Origin: Lactobacillus sp. ESL0680
GTDB lineage: Bacteria; Bacillota; Bacilli; Lactobacillales; Lactobacillaceae
Assembly (NCBI RefSeq): GCF_029392855.1
Contig: NZ_CP113945.1
Coordinates: 248,001-312,000 of the forward strand
Length of the DNA stretch: 64,000 nucleotides
Reading direction: 5' to 3'
In this document: positions 1 through 9,113 of the stretch, in pieces
Layout of the letters: each line of letters begins with the position of its first letter
How positions within the stretch are numbered: position 1 is the stretch's first letter
Notes under the pieces: model-generated
Told to the model about the DNA's origin: nothing
The model's input: only the letters and a program-made list of their open reading frames with translations
Database searches by the model: none
Program-made: the position numbers and the translations under genes

Positions 1-187
1 TGCCGAAAACTTCCTCGGACTTGCCGTGACCGTAAACGTCGGCTGAGTCAATATAATTAATACCGACATCATGAGCGGTTTCTAAAGCCGTCGCGGCTTC
101 ATTAGTCGTTAGTGCATTCATGCGCATAATGCCTAGCGCAATTTCTGAGCCAGAAAAATTTGTCTGACCAATTTTAATTTGTTTCAT
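1..187 (-). CDS. Aldo/keto reductase, N-terminal part (runs off the window)
   Basis: The reverse strand opens with an ATG at 187 after a clear AGGAGGT ribosome-binding site and encodes about 62 residues before leaving the window. The fragment contains the start of a TIM-barrel aldo/keto reductase, including the GINYIDSADVYGHGKSE segment with the catalytic Asp and Tyr of the family. Such enzymes reduce carbonyls with NADPH; the substrate cannot be told. The gene is divergent from the NiaP-like transporter. The C-terminal part is outside the window, so completeness is unknown. Confidence 0.85.
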   Translation of the reverse strand, partial: MKQIKIGQTNFSGSEIALGIMRMNALTTNEAATALETAHDVGINYIDSADVYGHGKSEEVFG

Positions 188-478
188 AAGAGTACCTCCT
201 TACGATTAGTATAAGTCTTTTTGAGCCTAAAGCTAATCGAATATTATGTTTGTAGGTGATGTAAATAAAAGGAAACAAATTATTTGTTTTGTGCTTTATT
301 TTTTATAAAATAAGAACTTTATCTTAAAAATAAGCATAAAAATTCATATAACACGAATTATTTGCTGAAATAATGTTGAAATATTACATTAGAAAGTCTA
401 CAATTAACGAGAATTGTCAATTGGTGATTTATGAATGGTAAATAATTAACGAAATATTTTAAATGACGTCGAGACTTT
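188..478. other. AT-rich divergent intergenic region
   Basis: About 290 bases separate two divergent genes. The only structure I can point to is a perfect 15-base palindrome, AACAAATTATTTGTT, at 274-288, a plausible operator for either side. No gene is seen. Confidence 0.4.
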
Positions 479-1690
479 ATGGCGTTAAGTTTACCGATAA
501 TTGTTAATTTGTGGGGTAAAAGAGTGTATAAGAAAAAGGGATTTATTTTTGCAATTGTTGGCACAGCCTGGCTGTTTGATGCGATGGATGTTGGTTTATT
601 GTCGTTTATTATGCCAATTGTGCATAAGGAATGGGCATTGACCAATTCACAAACCGGTTTAATTAGTTCAATTAGTACGATTGGCATGATCTGTGGTGGC
701 TTTTTCTTTGGTTATTTGGCTGATCGAATTGGTCGCAAAGACACATTAATGTTGTCGCTACTAACGTTTTCAATTGGGAATTTTGTATTAGCGTTTGCAC
801 AAGGCTTCGATTCATTTTTAATAATTAGGTTCTTCGTTGGGATGGGACTTGGTGGTGAGCTGCCAGTTGCAGCAACCTATGTTTCGGACTTATATAGTGG
901 TGCTAAACGATCACGAATGTTAATTTTAGCTGATAGCTTTTGGGCTTTGGGCTGGCTAGTTGCATCATTTTTGTCATTTGCATTGAATGGTATTTTATCT
1001 TGGCGTGGTTTGTTAATAGTAACGGCAATTAGCGCATTTTTTGCAATTGTTGTGCGTAAACACGTACCAGAAATTAAGCAGCCGGCTAAAAAAGAACATC
1101 ACTTTACCATTAGTAAATTTTTAAACTTTAAAACGATTATGCTGTGGCTAGCTTGGTTCATGGTTATGTTTAGTTACTACGGTATGTTTATGTGGCTCCC
1201 GGGAATTATGACAAGTAAAGGTAATAGTGTAGTAGATAGTTTTGGCTATTCAGTTATTATTATCGTTGCACAATTGCCTGGATACTTCACTGCTGCTTGG
1301 CTCACTAAAAAAATTAACCTACGTTATATTTTTGCAATATATATGGTAGGAACAGCAATTGGCGCCGTTTTATTTGGTCAAGCACAGACACCGGTTGCAA
1401 CGGTAATTTGTGGTTGTATCTTGTCCTTCTTTAATTTGGGTGCTTATGGGACGATTATTGCCATCACACCAAGTATCTATGAACCAGCAATTAGAGGAAC
1501 AATGACTGGATTGGCTGAAGGAATTGGCCGAATTGGTGCAGTAATTGGGCCACTGCTTGTTGGGGTATTAATTGACCAAAAGATTGGAATTAATGCAATT
1601 TTTGTTATTTTCATGATTTCGCTGCTCGTTGGAGCTGCGGCAATGCTCTTAATACCTGTCAAAAAGCAAGCAGAAGTTAATGAGGATTAA
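479..1690 (+). CDS. niaP: MFS transporter, NiaP-like (nicotinate/quinolinate uptake)
   Basis: 403-residue major facilitator protein with twelve predicted membrane segments. The first helix carries WLFDAMDVGLLSF, a hallmark of NiaP niacin transporters, and the A-motif loop reads GYLADRIGRKDT. The stop overlaps the nadC start (TAATG), so the two are translationally coupled. This context supports import of a pyridine NAD precursor, either nicotinate or quinolinate; which one is inference. The start is uncertain: ATG at 479 has no good ribosome-binding site and adds an odd hydrophobic stretch, and GTG at 524 is an alternative that begins directly before the first helix. Confidence 0.8.
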   Translation: MALSLPIIVNLWGKRVYKKKGFIFAIVGTAWLFDAMDVGLLSFIMPIVHKEWALTNSQTGLISSISTIGMICGGFFFGYLADRIGRKDTLMLSLLTFSIGNFVLAFAQGFDSFLIIRFFVGMGLGGELPVAATYVSDLYSGAKRSRMLILADSFWALGWLVASFLSFALNGILSWRGLLIVTAISAFFAIVVRKHVPEIKQPAKKEHHFTISKFLNFKTIMLWLAWFMVMFSYYGMFMWLPGIMTSKGNSVVDSFGYSVIIIVAQLPGYFTAAWLTKKINLRYIFAIYMVGTAIGAVLFGQAQTPVATVICGCILSFFNLGAYGTIIAITPSIYEPAIRGTMTGLAEGIGRIGAVIGPLLVGVLIDQKIGINAIFVIFMISLLVGAAAMLLIPVKKQAEVNED

Positions 1691-2541
1691 TGATGAACAA
1701 TTTATTATTACGTGAAAAACTAATTGGCTTTTTAGAAGAAGATCTTGAAAAAGGTGATTACAGTACCCAGTTTTTAACCGGGAAAAAGATCAGCGGTCAT
1801 TTTGTTGCTAAACAAGATGGCGTTATCTGTGGTCAGCAGGTACCACAAGTTGCTTATGATCTATTGGGTCAGGCAAACTATCATCCACTAGTAACCGATG
1901 GTACTTTAGTTAAACAAGGAACGTTAATTGGGGAAGTAACTGGTGATGCAGCAGTTATTTTAAGTGCTGAACGTGTGGTATTAAACCTTATTCAGCGAAT
2001 GAGCGGCATTGCAACGACAGTTAAAAAGGCTATTCAGCTTTTGAACGACGATTCGATTAGAATTACTGATACCCGTAAGACTGCGCCGGGATTGCGCATG
2101 TTTGATAAGTATGCTGTTAGAATTGGTGGTGGAGTTAATCATCGTTTTGGCCTGACTGGTGGTGCCATGCTTAAGGATAATCATGTTGCCTTGATGGGCG
2201 GCGTTAAAGAAGCAATTTTAGAATTAAAATCTGTTCAGGGACCGTTAACCCCGATTGAAGTTGAGGTTGAATCAATATCTGAATTAAAGGAAGCAATTGC
2301 AGCTAAGCCGACCACAATAATGTTTGATAACCAAACGCCGGCTACAATTAAGGAATGGGTTAAATTGGTACCTTCTGGAATAATTACCGAAATTTCTGGC
2401 GGTGTTAATCTGACCAATTTGGCTAGTTATCGCGGATGTGGTTCCGATTATATTTCAATGGGATGCTTGACCAATGATGTGTCCCCTATTGATATCAGTT
2501 TTTTAGTCCAAGGTGTCTACAAGTCAGGTGCAATTAAGTAA
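1690..2541 (+). CDS. nadC: Quinolinate phosphoribosyltransferase (carboxylating)
   Basis: 283 residues, normal length for NadC, which converts quinolinate and PRPP to nicotinate mononucleotide, CO2 and pyrophosphate in NAD synthesis. Family motifs are present: DTRKT at 127-131, GGGVNHR at 146-152 and LKDNH at 161-165. The start overlaps the stop of the transporter; an ATG one codon later is equally possible. No nadA or nadB is seen in this window, so the enzyme may work on imported quinolinate. Confidence 0.93.
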   Translation: MMNNLLLREKLIGFLEEDLEKGDYSTQFLTGKKISGHFVAKQDGVICGQQVPQVAYDLLGQANYHPLVTDGTLVKQGTLIGEVTGDAAVILSAERVVLNLIQRMSGIATTVKKAIQLLNDDSIRITDTRKTAPGLRMFDKYAVRIGGGVNHRFGLTGGAMLKDNHVALMGGVKEAILELKSVQGPLTPIEVEVESISELKEAIAAKPTTIMFDNQTPATIKEWVKLVPSGIITEISGGVNLTNLASYRGCGSDYISMGCLTNDVSPIDISFLVQGVYKSGAIK

Positions 2542-2617
2542 TTTGTTCAACTTTTTCGGGTAATGGTAAAATAATTTTGATTACTAACCTTTGTTTATGA
2601 GAAAGAGAACAGAATCT

Positions 2618-3115
2618 ATGAATACTAAGGAAGATTATATTGAAAAGCTGGACTTAGAGCCACACGCTGAAGGTGGCTGGTTTAAGGACATTTCTCATAG
2701 TCCAGACAAGTACTTTGCGCCAGAGAGTAACGGCGAACGTTATCGTTACACTTCAATTGTGTTTTTGCTTGATGCTAGCAGTCCATCGCATTTACACAAG
2801 CTTAACCACGATGAAATTTGGTTTTATCATGATGGCCAGCCGATTACCATCCATTGTATTAGTGAAAGTGGCAAATACTGGACTGTTAAATTAGGTAAGG
2901 ACATTAAGAATGGTGAAGTTTTGCAATACAGCGTACCGCAGAATACAATTTTTGGTGCTGAGGTAGAGGGCGGCAAGGGCTTTTGTCTTGTGAGCTGTGT
3001 AGTAGCACCAGGCTTTGATTATCATGACTTTATTTTATATAGTCGGCAAGAATTGCTAACGATGTATCCTAAGTTAACTGATGTTATTACGCGAATGACA
3101 GTTGATGAAAAATAA
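2618..3115 (+). CDS. Cupin-fold protein, DUF985 (cupin_5) family
   Basis: Encodes 165 residues from ATG 2618, with a partial ribosome-binding site AGAAAGAGA before it; an upstream in-frame ATG at 2591 lacks one. The sequence shows the DUF985 pattern: LEPHAEGGWFK near the N-terminus, SPSHLHKLNHDEIWFYHDG with likely metal-binding His residues, and a late PGFDYHDF segment. Members are single-domain cupins of unknown or sugar-related function. It is close behind nadC (about 75 bases), possibly in the same transcript, and is followed by a strong terminator. Confidence 0.8.
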   Translation: MNTKEDYIEKLDLEPHAEGGWFKDISHSPDKYFAPESNGERYRYTSIVFLLDASSPSHLHKLNHDEIWFYHDGQPITIHCISESGKYWTVKLGKDIKNGEVLQYSVPQNTIFGAEVEGGKGFCLVSCVVAPGFDYHDFILYSRQELLTMYPKLTDVITRMTVDEK

Positions 3116-3118
3116 CGT

Positions 3119-3155
3119 AAAAAGAGTACTTCTCAAACAGAAGTACTCTTTTAGT
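3119..3155 (+). terminator. Rho-independent terminator after the cupin gene
   Basis: Perfect 14-bp stem (AAAAGAGTACTTCT at 3120-3133 with its complement at 3139-3152), loop CAAAC, ending in T residues. Confidence 0.85.
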
Positions 3156-3456
3156 TTGTGGAAAATTACAACATAAAAACTTATGAACAATAAATTCACA
3201 GTACCTGTGCAAAAAAAATCGTGAGTGAAGAAATAATCGCTAAATTAGCGTCATACTGGTAATAAAAAATAAAGTTATCAACAGAAAATGTGGAAAAGAG
3301 TTCAAAATCAGTGTATTACTATTTGTGCTCTGTGCATATTTCAAAAACACTGCTGATTATTTTAATATTTTTTTCAAAATAAATTTATTTTTAATTGGGA
3401 TGAGCTTATAATGGAGTTTATATTAACAATCTTATCAACAGAAGGGGGAAATTATT
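3156..3456. other. Intergenic leader of the L-2-hydroxyacid dehydrogenase gene
   Basis: About 300 AT-rich bases. A TATAAT hexamer near 3409 is a plausible -10 element, with no convincing -35. The gene is preceded by a strong AGAAGGGGG ribosome-binding site. No other gene is visible. Confidence 0.35.
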
Positions 3457-4365
3457 ATGAATAAAATTGGCATTATTGGCGATGGCCACGTTGGCTGTAC
3501 AGTTGCTCACCAGCTGATTGTTTCTGGATTGGTAGACGATCTGGTATTAATTGACGAAAACGAAGGTAAAGTTAAGGCAGACGCGCTTGACTTTGAGGAT
3601 GCAATGGCGAACCTGCATCATCACGCTAATATAACGGTTAACGATTATGCGGCTCTTGGCGATGCGGATATTATCATTAGTGCAATGGGCAATATTAAGT
3701 TGTCCGCGAAGGATCGTTTCGGCGAGTTGCGCTATAATAAGCCGCGCATGGCTGCAGTTACTGATGGCATTAAGAAGAGCGGTTTTAATGGGATTATTAT
3801 TTGTATTTCTAACCCTGTTGACGTCATTACCGGCTTGTATCAGGAATTAACAGGGCTGCCGAAAAACCATGTCTTTGGTACAGGCACCCTGCTTGATACT
3901 TCGCGAATGAAGCGTGCTGTTGGTAAAAAGACAGGGGTTGATCCACGTTCGGTTATTGGCTTTACACTTGGTGAACATGGTGATTCACAATTTACTGCTT
4001 GGTCAACGGTTAAGGTCTTGGAAAAGCCGTTCATTGAAACTGCTAAGAAGAACTCTTGGAGTTTGGCTGACATGAACGAAGAAATTAAGCAAGGCGGCTA
4101 CACGGTTTATGCCGGTAAGCAATACACCAACTTTGGTATTGCAGCTGCGGCTGTTCGCCTAGTTGAAGCTGTCTTAAGTGATTCGCGTACAGAAATGCCA
4201 GTATCCAATTATCAGGAAGAATACGGGACATACATGTCATATCCTGCAGTAATTGGCAGGGATGGTATCGTGCAAAAGGTTGAATTGGATTTAACTGATG
4301 CCGAAAAGAAGCAATTAAAAGAAACTGCCGAAACCATTAAGGAAAAGGCAAAGAAAGAAATTTAG
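3457..4365 (+). CDS. hicD: L-2-hydroxyisocaproate dehydrogenase-like (L-LDH family)
   Basis: 302 residues, close to the 310 of the characterised lactobacillus L-2-hydroxyisocaproate dehydrogenase, which it resembles along its length as recalled. The enzyme interconverts branched or aromatic 2-oxoacids and L-2-hydroxyacids with NAD(H). Visible features are the Rossmann motif GIIGDGHVG at 5-13, SNPVD at 118-122, LLDTSR with the active-site Arg at 150, and GEHGDS with the catalytic His at 174. The active-site loop lacks the Q100/R pattern of true lactate dehydrogenases, favouring bulkier substrates. It is monocistronic, with its own terminator. Confidence 0.88.
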   Translation: MNKIGIIGDGHVGCTVAHQLIVSGLVDDLVLIDENEGKVKADALDFEDAMANLHHHANITVNDYAALGDADIIISAMGNIKLSAKDRFGELRYNKPRMAAVTDGIKKSGFNGIIICISNPVDVITGLYQELTGLPKNHVFGTGTLLDTSRMKRAVGKKTGVDPRSVIGFTLGEHGDSQFTAWSTVKVLEKPFIETAKKNSWSLADMNEEIKQGGYTVYAGKQYTNFGIAAAAVRLVEAVLSDSRTEMPVSNYQEEYGTYMSYPAVIGRDGIVQKVELDLTDAEKKQLKETAETIKEKAKKEI

Positions 4366-4383
4366 TTGGATATTAGTTAAAAG

Positions 4384-4416
4384 GTCAGTGAACTAATCAA
4401 AGTTCACTGATTTTTT
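4384..4416 (+). terminator. Rho-independent terminator after hicD
   Basis: Stem TCAGTGAACT / AGTTCACTGA (4385-4394, 4401-4410), short loop, then six T. Confidence 0.85.
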
Positions 4417-4663
4417 GTGTTGATTTTTCAAAAAGTAATTGAGTATTTTTTGAGCTGATAATAGCTTGCCATAAATTAACATGTAATTTGCATTGTTTTG
4501 ACTGCAACCAACAAATGCCTTGCAATTCAAGGGTTTTTAACCAGCTTCGCAAAAGCTAGTTGCGTAATTGTCAGTTGCTTTTTACATTACTGATTGAAAT
4601 AATTGCTTGCTTATTTAATGGATTATGACAAACTAAATGAGTAACAATTTAGGAGGAGAAAAA

Positions 4664-5032
4664 ATGATTAAGTTTGCAGAACAATTAAAAACTTACCGTA
4701 AAAGTAATTCTTTGTCACAGGATGAACTAGCAGCTAAATTACTTATCAGTAGACAGGCTATTTCGAAATGGGAGTCTGGTGATTCAACACCTGATTTGGA
4801 TAATGTAGTTAAATTAGCAGAAATCTTTAACGTCAGTTTGGATGATTTGGTATTAGGAATTAAGACAGACTCAAAAATAGATAAAACTCAATTTGTCTTT
4901 AATCCACAAAAAAATAAATATGTTCGGCGTTATGGCACAATGAATTTTTGGGATTTCTTAGGTCATTTTTGGTGGTTGTTTATTATATTTTTAGTTGCGC
5001 TGTTTTTTATAGCTCTGGTTATTCATCTATAA
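4664..5032 (+). CDS. XRE-family regulator with C-terminal membrane helix
   Basis: 122 residues from ATG 4664, chosen because AGGAGGAG lies just upstream; a longer reading from 4637 would overrun this site. The N-terminus is a helix-turn-helix of the Cro/CI type (residues about 10-65, with SRQAISKWESG as the recognition region). The C-terminus is a Trp/Phe-rich hydrophobic segment predicted to cross the membrane. It lies 28 bases before the ABC ATPase and probably regulates that operon. Membrane anchoring of an XRE regulator suggests it senses an envelope signal; this is inference. Confidence 0.85.
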   Translation: MIKFAEQLKTYRKSNSLSQDELAAKLLISRQAISKWESGDSTPDLDNVVKLAEIFNVSLDDLVLGIKTDSKIDKTQFVFNPQKNKYVRRYGTMNFWDFLGHFWWLFIIFLVALFFIALVIHL

Positions 5033-5060
5033 GATAAGAAATTAGTTTAGAAGAAAATAT

Positions 5061-5936
5061 ATGCTAATAGTTGATAATCTGAATGTCTTTATTGGGCATA
5101 AAAAAATTGTTAATCAGGTTAATTTTAATATTAAATCTGGGGAAATTGTTGGCCTAATCGGTCCCAATGGTGCTGGCAAAACAACAATAATGAAAACTAT
5201 TCTTGGACTAACAAAATTTACTGGTGAAGTTAAAGTAAATAACGAAAATGTCACGGAAACTAATCATCATGCACTAACGAAGGTTGGCGCATTGATAGAG
5301 CATCCCGCAATATATCCTTTTTTAACTGGTAGGCAGAACCTAGAGCTATATAGTGAGCAATCTACAGACACGGCTTATTTAGTTTCAACGCTTGAAATGA
5401 ACAATTATCTTGATAAAAAAGCTTCTGGATATTCTTTAGGAATGAAGCAAAAGTTAGGAATTGCCATTGCTTTTTTGAATACGCCACAATTAATTATTCT
5501 TGATGAGCCGATGAATGGTCTTGATATTGAAGCAACCATTAGAGTTAGGCAGCTGATTGAACACTATGCAAAAAAGGGGACGGCATTTTTAATTTCCAGC
5601 CATATTTTAAGTGAGCTGCAAAAAGTCAGCACTAAAGCAATCTTAATTAGTAATGGCCAAATTATTATGAATCGAAAAATAGCAGAATTTAATAATTTTG
5701 TCCGGCAAGATTATAAGTTAATGACTGAAAATAATTCTCTTGCAGAAGATTTATTTAAAACGAAAAAGATTAAATTCGCGGAGCAGGATAATTATTTGAT
5801 AGTAAAACCACAAAATCTCTATCAAATCCAAGATGAGCTTTTAAAGCAAAATATCCACTTAAAAGAAGTGTCGCCAGTAGTAGCTGATTTTGAACAAGTC
5901 ATAGTTAATCTTTTAGATAAACAGGGGACGAAGTGA
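5061..5936 (+). CDS. ABC exporter ATP-binding protein (BcrA/LanF-like)
   Basis: 291 residues. Walker A GPNGAGKTT at 34-42, signature YSLGMKQKLG near 124-133 and Walker B LIILDEP with a D-loop NGLD are all present. The C-terminal extension of about 80 residues is typical of bacitracin- or lantibiotic-immunity type ATPases. Its stop overlaps the start of the first permease by 4 bases. With two permeases it should form a LanFEG-like exporter; no bacteriocin structural gene is seen nearby, so self-protection or drug efflux cannot be told apart. Confidence 0.9.
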   Translation: MLIVDNLNVFIGHKKIVNQVNFNIKSGEIVGLIGPNGAGKTTIMKTILGLTKFTGEVKVNNENVTETNHHALTKVGALIEHPAIYPFLTGRQNLELYSEQSTDTAYLVSTLEMNNYLDKKASGYSLGMKQKLGIAIAFLNTPQLIILDEPMNGLDIEATIRVRQLIEHYAKKGTAFLISSHILSELQKVSTKAILISNGQIIMNRKIAEFNNFVRQDYKLMTENNSLAEDLFKTKKIKFAEQDNYLIVKPQNLYQIQDELLKQNIHLKEVSPVVADFEQVIVNLLDKQGTK

Positions 5937-6691
5937 TGATTAAGGCTGTAAAAGAAGAAATTTATAAATTTAATCATCAGAAAACGCCATTGTATGGCTT
6001 GCTTACTTTAATATTATTGATGATTTACAGCGCCGTTACTTCCAATATTAGTGTTATAAATTTAACGTCAGCCTTTGGTGCAATTGAATGGGTACCAATC
6101 ATTATAATTGCGGTTGGTTCGGCATTTTTTTCAATGGAATACAGCAATCACACGATTTTATTACTGTTAGCTAAAAATCGTAAAAAATCTCAAATCTATC
6201 TTGCAAAATTTATGGTTATTTTACTTTATGGCTTAGCACTAACCATATTTTCAGTGATTATGACTTTTTTACTAAACTTTATTTTAAAAGATCAGAAATA
6301 TCATTGGCTTATGATAATAAATGGCAAGACAATCTTAATGGGTCTTGGGTTAAATATCTTAGGAATGCTAATTTACTTATTTTTTGTTATTTCGATGTCT
6401 TTTATGTTAATTATGCTGGTGAAAAACAACGCGGTAGTTATTTGTATTGGGCTTTTTTGGGGCTTCTTTGGTGCCAGCCTATCAACAGCATTAATGAAGA
6501 CCTTTTCGGCAATTATTAGCATTTTGAAATGGAATCCGTTAAATATGATTTTTATTTCGCAACAATTATCGAAGCCTGTTTATAGTAAGGTCTCGCAATT
6601 AAGCAGCCTGCAATTGATTTTGGGAATAACTGGTTACAGTTTGCTTTTTGCAATCTTAGGTTACTTGTTATTTAGGCAGCGGAGAGCGTGA
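5933..6691 (+). CDS. ABC-2 type permease 1
   Basis: 252 residues with about six membrane helices, a short cytoplasmic N-terminus (KEEIYKFNHQKTP) and the conserved LKWNPLNMIF segment late in the protein that is also found in the next gene. Start overlaps the ATPase stop. It has no enzymatic motif and is expected to form the membrane channel with its paralogue. An ATG directly at 5933 is followed by a second at 5936; either may be used. Confidence 0.85.
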   Translation: MMIKAVKEEIYKFNHQKTPLYGLLTLILLMIYSAVTSNISVINLTSAFGAIEWVPIIIIAVGSAFFSMEYSNHTILLLLAKNRKKSQIYLAKFMVILLYGLALTIFSVIMTFLLNFILKDQKYHWLMIINGKTILMGLGLNILGMLIYLFFVISMSFMLIMLVKNNAVVICIGLFWGFFGASLSTALMKTFSAIISILKWNPLNMIFISQQLSKPVYSKVSQLSSLQLILGITGYSLLFAILGYLLFRQRRA

Positions 6692-6714
6692 TTTTTGAGA
6701 AATGAGATATAAAA

Positions 6715-7479
6715 ATGATTCACAGCATAAAGCAAGAGTTCTATAAGCAAGAACATAAAAAAATTACGTGGTTTGTGCCAGTAATCCTTTTAGTATTAAT
6801 GATAATGGCTGCTTACACATTAGGTTATGGTGAATCTAAACGCTTATTGATGACTTGCTATGATGCACCAGACTGGATAATGTTTATTTTGGTAATTAGT
6901 GGAGCAACAATGTTTTCCATGGAATTTCAAAACAATGCAATTCTTACGATATTGTATAAAGCTTCTAAAAAATGGGATATTTATTTAGCTAAATATATTG
7001 TGGTTATTATTGATGATTGCTTTTTACATGTGTTGGCAATTATTTTTACGATTTTTTTGAAGACAGTAACGTTTGGTGCAACAATATCTTGGACTGCTGT
7101 TTATGAATATCAGCAGCCAATTTGGCTAAATATGATTAATACAATGTTGATCGATTTGTTAACAACGATGTTGATTATCAGCTTGGTATTCTTGCTGTCA
7201 TGCTTAATTGCTAACAATGCAGTTGTGATTACGGTTAGTTTTTTAGTTGTATTTTTAGGACAGGTAGTTTCAGATAATTTATTAAATTTAGGCAAGTTTG
7301 TTAGCGTGCTTAAATGGAATCCGTTAAATATGGTGAGCTTGACGCGGCAATATTACAATTTTGCAATGTATTATTCGACTACTCATCTTGCAAATATTCA
7401 ATTGATGTTAGGCACGTTAATCTACTCACTGATATTTTTTATACTTGGTTATCTGATTTTTAGAAAAAGAAAGTTTTAG
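6715..7479 (+). CDS. ABC-2 type permease 2 (paralogue of permease 1)
   Basis: 254 residues, about six membrane helices. It shares with the previous protein the N-terminal IKQEFYKQEHKK element, an internal SMEFQNNAILTIL-like stretch and LKWNPLNMVS, so the two arose by duplication and probably form a heterodimer with the ATPase, as LanE and LanG do. Spacing to the previous gene is 23 bases. Confidence 0.85.
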   Translation: MIHSIKQEFYKQEHKKITWFVPVILLVLMIMAAYTLGYGESKRLLMTCYDAPDWIMFILVISGATMFSMEFQNNAILTILYKASKKWDIYLAKYIVVIIDDCFLHVLAIIFTIFLKTVTFGATISWTAVYEYQQPIWLNMINTMLIDLLTTMLIISLVFLLSCLIANNAVVITVSFLVVFLGQVVSDNLLNLGKFVSVLKWNPLNMVSLTRQYYNFAMYYSTTHLANIQLMLGTLIYSLIFFILGYLIFRKRKF

Positions 7480-7508
7480 ATAGATTAATTTTAGTAGAAA
7501 GAGACAAT

Positions 7509-7724
7509 ATGGTTAGAGTATTTCGTTGGTTAACATGGCTTAGTTGGTTTATCACGATTGGCTTACTTGTCATTGCAAAAGTTGAGCACAAATTACGTGC
7601 GGCATTACCGCTGATAGCTCATAATACCCCGCATGGTGTTTTGGGTTGGACGTTGGCGATCGCGTTATTATTAACGTGCATTTATCAGTTTATCAAGCTG
7701 ATTTTTGGTCAATCAAAGGAATAA
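7509..7724 (+). CDS. Small membrane protein, unknown
   Basis: 71 residues with two hydrophobic helices (about 4-24 and 45-67) and a short hydrophilic loop. GAAAGAGA precedes the ATG. It lies 29 bases after the second permease and before the operon terminator, so it is probably an accessory of the exporter. I do not recognise a family. Confidence 0.65.
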   Translation: MVRVFRWLTWLSWFITIGLLVIAKVEHKLRAALPLIAHNTPHGVLGWTLAIALLLTCIYQFIKLIFGQSKE

Positions 7725-7776
7725 AATTTTTAATTAATATTCGGTTAATCAGCCGGTTTCGAAATAATCGTGATCC

Positions 7777-7809
7777 AAAAAGGTGGTAGTAAGAATTACC
7801 GCCTTTTTG
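7777..7809 (+). terminator. Rho-independent terminator of the exporter operon
   Basis: Stem AAAAAGGTGGTA / TACCGCCTTTTT with one G-T pair, ending in T residues. Confidence 0.8.
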
Positions 7810-7927
7810 CTTTGCTCTGGATAATGACTAAATAGAAACAATAAATAATATTTTGGGTAAATAATTAACTATTTAAGAGGTAAAAGCGAATATTAGCTTT
7901 AAAAATCAACTTACTTTTAGTAAATTA

Positions 7928-7980
7928 CGAATTTTTGCTAGAAAAAGATAGTTGTACTGTAGCACAATTTATCTTAAAAT
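7928..7980 (+). promoter_or_regulatory. Promoter and shared upstream box of the Ugp-type operon
   Basis: TTGTAC (7952-7957), 17-base spacer, TAAAAT (7975-7980). Directly upstream is CGAATTTTTG at 7928-7937; the same 10-mer sits at the same place before the second binding-protein gene (15215-15224), so a common regulator is likely. The wider gap 7725-8027 holds only this and the terminator. Confidence 0.65.
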
Positions 7981-8027
7981 TAGGGAGGAAAATAAACAGG
8001 TAATACAAGATATAGTGGTGCGAACTT

Positions 8028-9113
8028 ATGGATGATAACAAATTCGTTGAAGTAAAAAATCTCAGGAAGGTCTACGACAATGGGCATGAAGCCATTAAAG
8101 ACGTTAGCTTTTCTGTTAAGAGAGGAGATTTAGTTTGTCTTTTAGGGCCATCAGGCTGTGGTAAAACAACTATTTTGAATATATTGGCAGGGCTGCTTAG
8201 TCCGTCTGCTGGTGATATTTTGTTTGGTGGAAAGTCGGTAGTAGAGACTGCACCAAAGGATCGGCATATTGGCTATGTTTTTCAGAACTATGCCTTATAT
8301 CCGCACATGACGGTTTTGCAAAACGTGATGTTTCCATTAGTGGTTGGTAAACATAAGAAGTCCAAGAAGGAAGCCGAGCAGATTGCGCGTAAGTATATGG
8401 GACTAACGCAGATCACTGACTTAGCTGAGCAAAAGCCGGGTAACTTGTCAGGTGGGCAGCAGCAACGGGTAGCAATTGCGCGGGCATTGGTGCAGGAGCC
8501 GCAGATTTTGTTAATGGATGAGCCTTTATCCAACCTTGATGCCCGTTTGCGGCTGAAGATTCGTGAAGAAATTCGTTCATTGGTTAAGTCAGTAGGAATT
8601 ACGACCTTATTTGTTACTCACGATCAGGAAGAAGCTTTGTCAATTGGCGATAAGATTATTCTCTTCAATGATGGTCTTATCCAGCAAGATGATTTGGGAC
8701 AGAATTTTTATTTGGAACCAAATAATTATTTTGTGGCTAATTTTGTCGGTAATCCCGTGATTGATAATTTTAAGGTTACAAAAACTGCTGATGAACTGCG
8801 GGCGAGCGATTTTACAATTAAACTGGCAGACCTAGATCAATCGCGGTTTAAGCGTGAGATGCCAGATGGTGAGTATACGTTATCGGTGCGTCCGGAAAAT
8901 ATTGTCCCTCAAGAAGATGGAATTATAACAACGCAGGTTGATGATGTTGAGTTGATTGGTCGTGAGCGGATTTTGAAATTTACTCATGATGATGTTCAAG
9001 TGCGGTCATTGGTGAATTTGGAATCGCCATTAAAGCGCGGCGACCAGATTAAACTGGGGCTGAGGCTCGATCGAATTTTTCTCTTTACCCCTGAAGGAGA
9101 GCGCGTGTACTAA
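8028..9113 (+). CDS. ugpC: ABC importer ATPase, UgpC/MsmK family
   Basis: 361 residues. Walker A GPSGCGKTT near 40, Q-loop FQNYALYPHM, signature LSGGQQQR near 140 and Walker B LLMDEP, followed by a TOBE/OB-fold regulatory domain (about 240-361) ending in the usual SVRPENI region. Such ATPases energise uptake of sugars or glycerol-3-phosphate. The ribosome-binding site is weak; an in-frame stop upstream excludes a longer start. The stop overlaps the next ATG. Confidence 0.92.
   Translation: MDDNKFVEVKNLRKVYDNGHEAIKDVSFSVKRGDLVCLLGPSGCGKTTILNILAGLLSPSAGDILFGGKSVVETAPKDRHIGYVFQNYALYPHMTVLQNVMFPLVVGKHKKSKKEAEQIARKYMGLTQITDLAEQKPGNLSGGQQQRVAIARALVQEPQILLMDEPLSNLDARLRLKIREEIRSLVKSVGITTLFVTHDQEEALSIGDKIILFNDGLIQQDDLGQNFYLEPNNYFVANFVGNPVIDNFKVTKTADELRASDFTIKLADLDQSRFKREMPDGEYTLSVRPENIVPQEDGIITTQVDDVELIGRERILKFTHDDVQVRSLVNLESPLKRGDQIKLGLRLDRIFLFTPEGERVY

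Noticed and set aside
4637..4663. Longer start of the XRE regulator at 4637
   Set aside because: The AGGAGGAG ribosome-binding site lies inside that reading, so ATG 4664 is used.
5061..7724. Complete bacteriocin locus
   Set aside because: Only the exporter/immunity-type genes are present; no precursor peptide or modification enzyme was found nearby.
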